Origin: Hyalella azteca
Taxonomy: Eukaryota > Arthropoda > Malacostraca > Amphipoda > Hyalellidae
Direction of reading: 5' to 3'
Assembly: GCF_000764305.2 (NCBI RefSeq)
Contig: NW_025940754.1
Coordinates: 62,001-126,000, forward strand
DNA length: 64,000 bases
Shown here: positions 60,173 through 64,000 of the stretch, piece after piece
Layout of the letters: each line of letters starts with the position of its first letter
Numbering within the stretch: position 1 is the stretch's first letter
The notes under the pieces: generated by a model
Seen by the model: the letters and a program-made list of their open reading frames with translations, nothing else
Databases searched by the model: none
Told to the model about the DNA's origin: nothing
Made by a program: the position numbers and the translations under genes

Positions 60173-60567
60173 AGGTTTCATTGAAGACCAGAGAGTATTT
60201 CTTATTGACAATTTTCTTATTATTTTTCTCGATTCGGCGAATTAGGCTCTTGATAGGAAGTGAAAATCCAAATATCAGGTTTCCAAGGGACATTTAATTC
60301 AAGCTTTGATTCCAATCTGTATCCATAATACCCTATGTTTGTACTATTGTAATTTCAAAATTTCAAATTCACTTGTTGCAAAACTCGTCCTCTACTTGAT
60401 AATGAATGAAGTTGCATTCGAAACGTCGTAAAAATTATAATAAAATGTCCCTTGGAAACCTGATATTGGATTTTCACTTCCTATCAAGAGCCTAATTCGC
60501 CGAATCGAGAAAAATAATAAGAAAATTGTCAATAAGAAATACTCTCTGGTCTTCAATGAAACCTGCA
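60173..60567. mobile_element. Penelope-like terminal inverted repeat, copy B
   Basis: Arms 60173-60293 and about 60444-60567 are near-perfect inverted copies (for example gattcggcgaattaggctc), with about 150 bp between. The centre carries the family motif: cttgataat, hairpin GAATG-aagttg-CATTC, then GAAACGTCG (60404-60428). The right arm ends in tggtcttcaatgaaacctgc, matching the tails of copies A and C. (TA)-rich sequence on both sides may be the target-site duplication. Confidence 0.75.
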
Positions 60568-61024
60568 TATAATATATATTATATATATTGTCATTATATT
60601 GTTGCACAGCTCTTCGTAATGCAGTAAAGAAGGTTTATAATATTGCACAGCGTACCTAAATGCTGCAGAAGGCTCTGGTAATGCTGCAGGCTCTACAGCC
60701 GCCGCAATTCACTAAGCAACTCTGCAAGAGCTAAGTATCTGATGAGCTAAGCTGCAATAATTAAACCTGATTTATATCTTCCTAGAGATTACCTAATGAA
60801 CAAAGGATTTCCGCTGTCTCCTTTGACCCTCTAGATAAATTGTCCTCGAGCTTCAAGCCTTTTAGTTCAACTCACAATGTGAGTCGAAATTTTAATTCGC
60901 TGGAACGGCCTAGATTTTCTGTTCTAATTAAGTCCTGAGGGAAGACAGTCTTCCGTATGAACATTCTTCGCAACTTCTCTAATAAATTATCAAATAGCGC
61001 CGTATTAAGCTCAATTTTTCGCGC

Positions 61025-61260
61025 AGTTTGGGCCTATTTTGGACTGGACTATACAAACTTGTGAAATTAAATTTTATCCCGCAAAAATACGCAGTTTGTG
61101 CAGTTTGGAGAATTGTTTGCACATTTGCAAAATTGTTTTCACAATTGTTCGCACAATTGGCTGTACAATTGTTTGCACATTTGTGCAGTTTAGAGCTATT
61201 TCGGACTGGACTACACAAACTTGTGAAATTAAATTTTATCCCGCAAAAATACGCATTGAG
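61025..61260 (+). repeat. Direct duplication of about 150 bp
   Basis: The 54-bp segment beginning ggactggactatacaaact occurs at about 61050 and again (with one or two changes) at about 61203. Between the copies is an irregular tgcacaattgtt repeat. Confidence 0.85.
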
Positions 61261-61829
61261 TCAGAATGTTTAGCTATGGGCAGACAAAAGAGGAAGTTGG
61301 TAGCTAATAAGGTTAAACCGAGGCAACAAAAATTGTCTCTAACAAGCTCGCCATAATAGTATTTGCGCAAATTATCCGCTATATATTAATCATTTTTGCT
61401 CATTTTTGCACAAAATTGTTCTCTGTAAATTTGCTTGAATATTACGCTATCATTTGGTCATTGGACCAAATGATAGCGTACAAAATTAAATATGTTGGTG
61501 CTCGTACAAAGTATTGTATATCTGTGATTGAATTCCCCCACAATGAACTTGTATTATAAACTTTCTATTTCTTCAGCGTGAATTAAATAATTCCTTTATG
61601 CACAATTAAATACGAATACTAGAGCTTAGAGTAACTGAAAGGAAATAGAACTATTTCATCACAGAGACTCCCGAACTAAAAATGATGCCAATTGTTTTGA
61701 TTATAAAAAACAGCTCCCAAATTTAGTCCTGAATACATACATTCAATTCATACCCGCGACGAAAATGCACGAGCCACCAATTTCTGCTCGTACGACAGAG
61801 TTTTGAACAGCACAACGCTGCTGCTGTTG

Positions 61830-62030
61830 AGTGTAGAGTTTCGTGATGAGGGGTGACAAGGTTGAAAAGGGTGACAAAGTTTCGTACGGCGTACACATCA
61901 CGGCGTAAGTTTCGTACGGCGTACACATCACTGCTGCTGTTGTGAAAAGGGCGACAAGGTTTTGCTCGGCGTACACATCACTGCTGCCCTTGTGAAAAGG
62001 GCGACAAGGTTTTGCTCGGCGTACACATCA
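61830..62030 (+). repeat. 50-bp tandem repeat
   Basis: Units contain gcgacaaggttttgctcggc, gtacacatcactgctgccc, ttgtgaaaagg. Two clean copies and two or three diverged ones. Confidence 0.85.
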
Positions 62031-62034
62031 CTGC

Positions 62035-62158
62035 AGGGTCTGGCATATTCGAAGGTCTGGCACATTTGAGTGTCTGGCACATTCGAGGGTCTGGCACATT
62101 CGAGGGTCTGGCACATTCGAGGGTCTGGCACATTCGAGGGTCTGGCACATTCGAGGCT
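62035..62158 (+). repeat. 17-bp minisatellite (gtctggcacattcgagg)n
   Basis: About seven units, directly after the 50-bp array. Frames on both strands are repeat-driven. Confidence 0.93.
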
Positions 62159-64000
62159 CACGCTCAGATTGACAACCTGATGAACGGTCCATTAAGAGGA
62201 ACGGCCTCCAGGTGCGATCTATTGGAGACCAGCAAAGAATTACATCCCGCGCTCCAGTTTACATCGCGTGACGATGAACAATTTGCTCTGATTTGAGAAT
62301 TACGATAAGAGGGTGAATCTCATTTTATTTTGTAGCCGAAGCTGGGTTGACGTTTCAAAGGTGAATGGGTTTAAATTAATACTTTAATACAGCATTTTTT
62401 ACAGATATTATAGAATGATTATTTGCAACTAAAATTTTGTGTGCTCAATTTACAGCTAATTTTATCAGCATTGAATTAATTGCGAAAATAATTGAATCAC
62501 CCGCAATAATTTGCAACTATAGAGATATCAGATTACATTCACCAGCTAAAGTTGTTGCAGCACAATTTACAACTCGAGTTATCAGAATATAATTTGCAAC
62601 TTAAGTTACTGCAACACTACAAACAACTCGGCTCATCAGAACGTAATTTACGACTAACGTCATTTTCCAGGAAATTTTAAGCCAAATTTTTTGGTTTACA
62701 AATGCTTACAATTTGTAACATGTTGAATAGACAAAGTCATGACAGTACCTGGCTCGCATGATAAAGAGCTTATATCGAAAGGAAATTTGCGCGTAAATAT
62801 AATATAATTAAATCTTTTTTTGGCCATCCGATACGCTATCATAATGACACCCGAAAAAAACTTTTATTAAACTAATTAAATAATATCTGTGCAAGAAAAA
62901 TGTATCTGAAAGTGCTGTAGTGTCCCACAGTTTGCTCAATACTCAAAGATGCATATTATAACATAATGATGAAGCAAGCTGCCAACTTGTCACATGAACA
63001 GCAAATAAACCTTATATTATTTATTTGGAAGTATTTTTATCAGTAAGTAAGGACGAGACGACCGTAGGACGGGCAGCATCAGGCCATGCAGTGCATTTGG
63101 CCCTCGCCTCTTATCATAAAACATGCCTGAGAAAAGGGCAAGCATTTGTAACCCTCACATGGAGGCTCAGTTCTTCGTATTCTTGCTGGGCTATTCCATA
63201 AAGGTATTAGGAGACTTGTTAATAATAGCAATAATAGTAACAATAACAACAAAAAATAATAATAATAACAGCATGAAATAATAACGATAACAGCAAGGTA
63301 TGAATGAATGCATTTCATGCTATATACAGTTTTGAAAAACAACATGTAAATTAAAATTAAGAGGCTTGTTAATGATAACAAGGCATAAATGAACGATTTG
63401 AATGCTATACACGCTATTAAAAAACTTCACGGAAAGCAAAAATAATACAATAGAAAAATCAATGAATTATTGAATGATCATGAAGTTTCATTCATTCATT
63501 TGCTTTGAGTTGATAAAAAATTTTCAGGTATTCCATTTCCTCTTCTAAATTCCACATTTATGCTGCATTGCTCTTAAAATTGTTTAAAAAAACATATAAC
63601 GATGAGAGTGTGCAATATTGTACAAATTGCATGACATCGTCCCGAACTGAAGAAATAGCGCGATGTCCCCAGAGATACGATGCATTACAGCCTGTGAAAA
63701 GAATCGGAAAGTGATCTTCGACCATGGTTTGTCTTCATCTATTAAATGACAAAATTTTTGATAATAAGCGTTCCATCTTCGTCACATTAATGACCACCGG
63801 TAAACTGTAAAATATTCCCGACAAAACATGAAAAGCTTATTGACAGACAAAGATTTTTCATCGTTTCCACCAACCGATAACCCAAATCTTGTCAGGCCTA
63901 TCGTTGGTAGTCAATGGCCGCCTATATGCCACCCTTGGCTGTGGCCTGGAAGATATTTTGCTGCAGGGTTCGCGAGTGTCCACGTTCATTGGCGTAATGA
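62159..64000. other. Intergenic, no gene seen
   Basis: AT-rich sequence with irregular repeats of tttacaactcgagttatcag (62440-62660) and an (AAT/AAC)n microsatellite at 63215-63300. No conserved frame. Confidence 0.4.

Overview
This window looks like nuclear DNA from an invertebrate animal, most likely an arthropod and possibly a crustacean. It is AT-rich, has almost no long open frames, and holds one recognisable gene split into small exons by GT-AG introns (one GC-AG). It is full of minisatellites and decayed transposons: Penelope-like elements, a mariner/Tc1-type element, a non-LTR element with a restriction-like endonuclease, and MITE-like elements. Nothing prokaryotic is visible. The species cannot be fixed from this sequence.

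The one host gene I can support runs on the minus strand from about 32.2 kb down to 3.25 kb. Exon 1 (32201-31725) encodes a charged N-terminus and one transmembrane segment. Exon 2 (30609-30479) encodes a second hydrophobic stretch. After a 22.4-kb intron, five exons (8043-7919, 7402-7163, 5945-5810, 4145-4016, 3337-3252) join in perfect phase into a 238-residue JmjC/cupin_8-type domain. Its H-x-D...H metal-binding triad is intact and it ends in a stop. N-glycosylation sequons and paired cysteines suggest a membrane-anchored lumenal oxygenase. Most of these exons lack an internal ATG, so plain ORF calling misses them. Membership of exons 1 and 2 is less certain because their phases do not match.

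The most striking structure is where the minisatellites sit. The 5' splice sites of exons 1, 5 and 6 are each the first unit of a tandem array that repeats the exon end together with a strong donor (GTGAGT, GTATGT, GTAAGT). Exon 2 also ends in a 22-bp array. The 3' UTR carries a 21-bp array that stays open in the frame of the stop codon. Tandem growth of exon-intron junctions seems to have happened repeatedly in one gene.

The rest is intron or intergenic DNA. The 22.4-kb intron holds a tRNA-like SINE candidate (17.9 kb), a Nextera junction adapter left in the assembly (20393-20430), a decayed multicopy-family gene (23.9-24.5 kb), a retroposon with a 14-bp target-site duplication (25.95-26.44 kb), a non-LTR endonuclease fragment (27.1-27.7 kb) and a Penelope-like fragment (12.7-13.2 kb). 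Upstream of the gene (33-64 kb) are more Penelope-like fragments (33.4, 53.8, 57.4-58.1, 60.2-60.6 kb), a fold-back mariner-like element (40432-41426), a palindromic MITE (44.45-44.67 kb), two copies of a small dispersed repeat (46.4 and 55.0 kb) and many arrays. I see no second host gene there.
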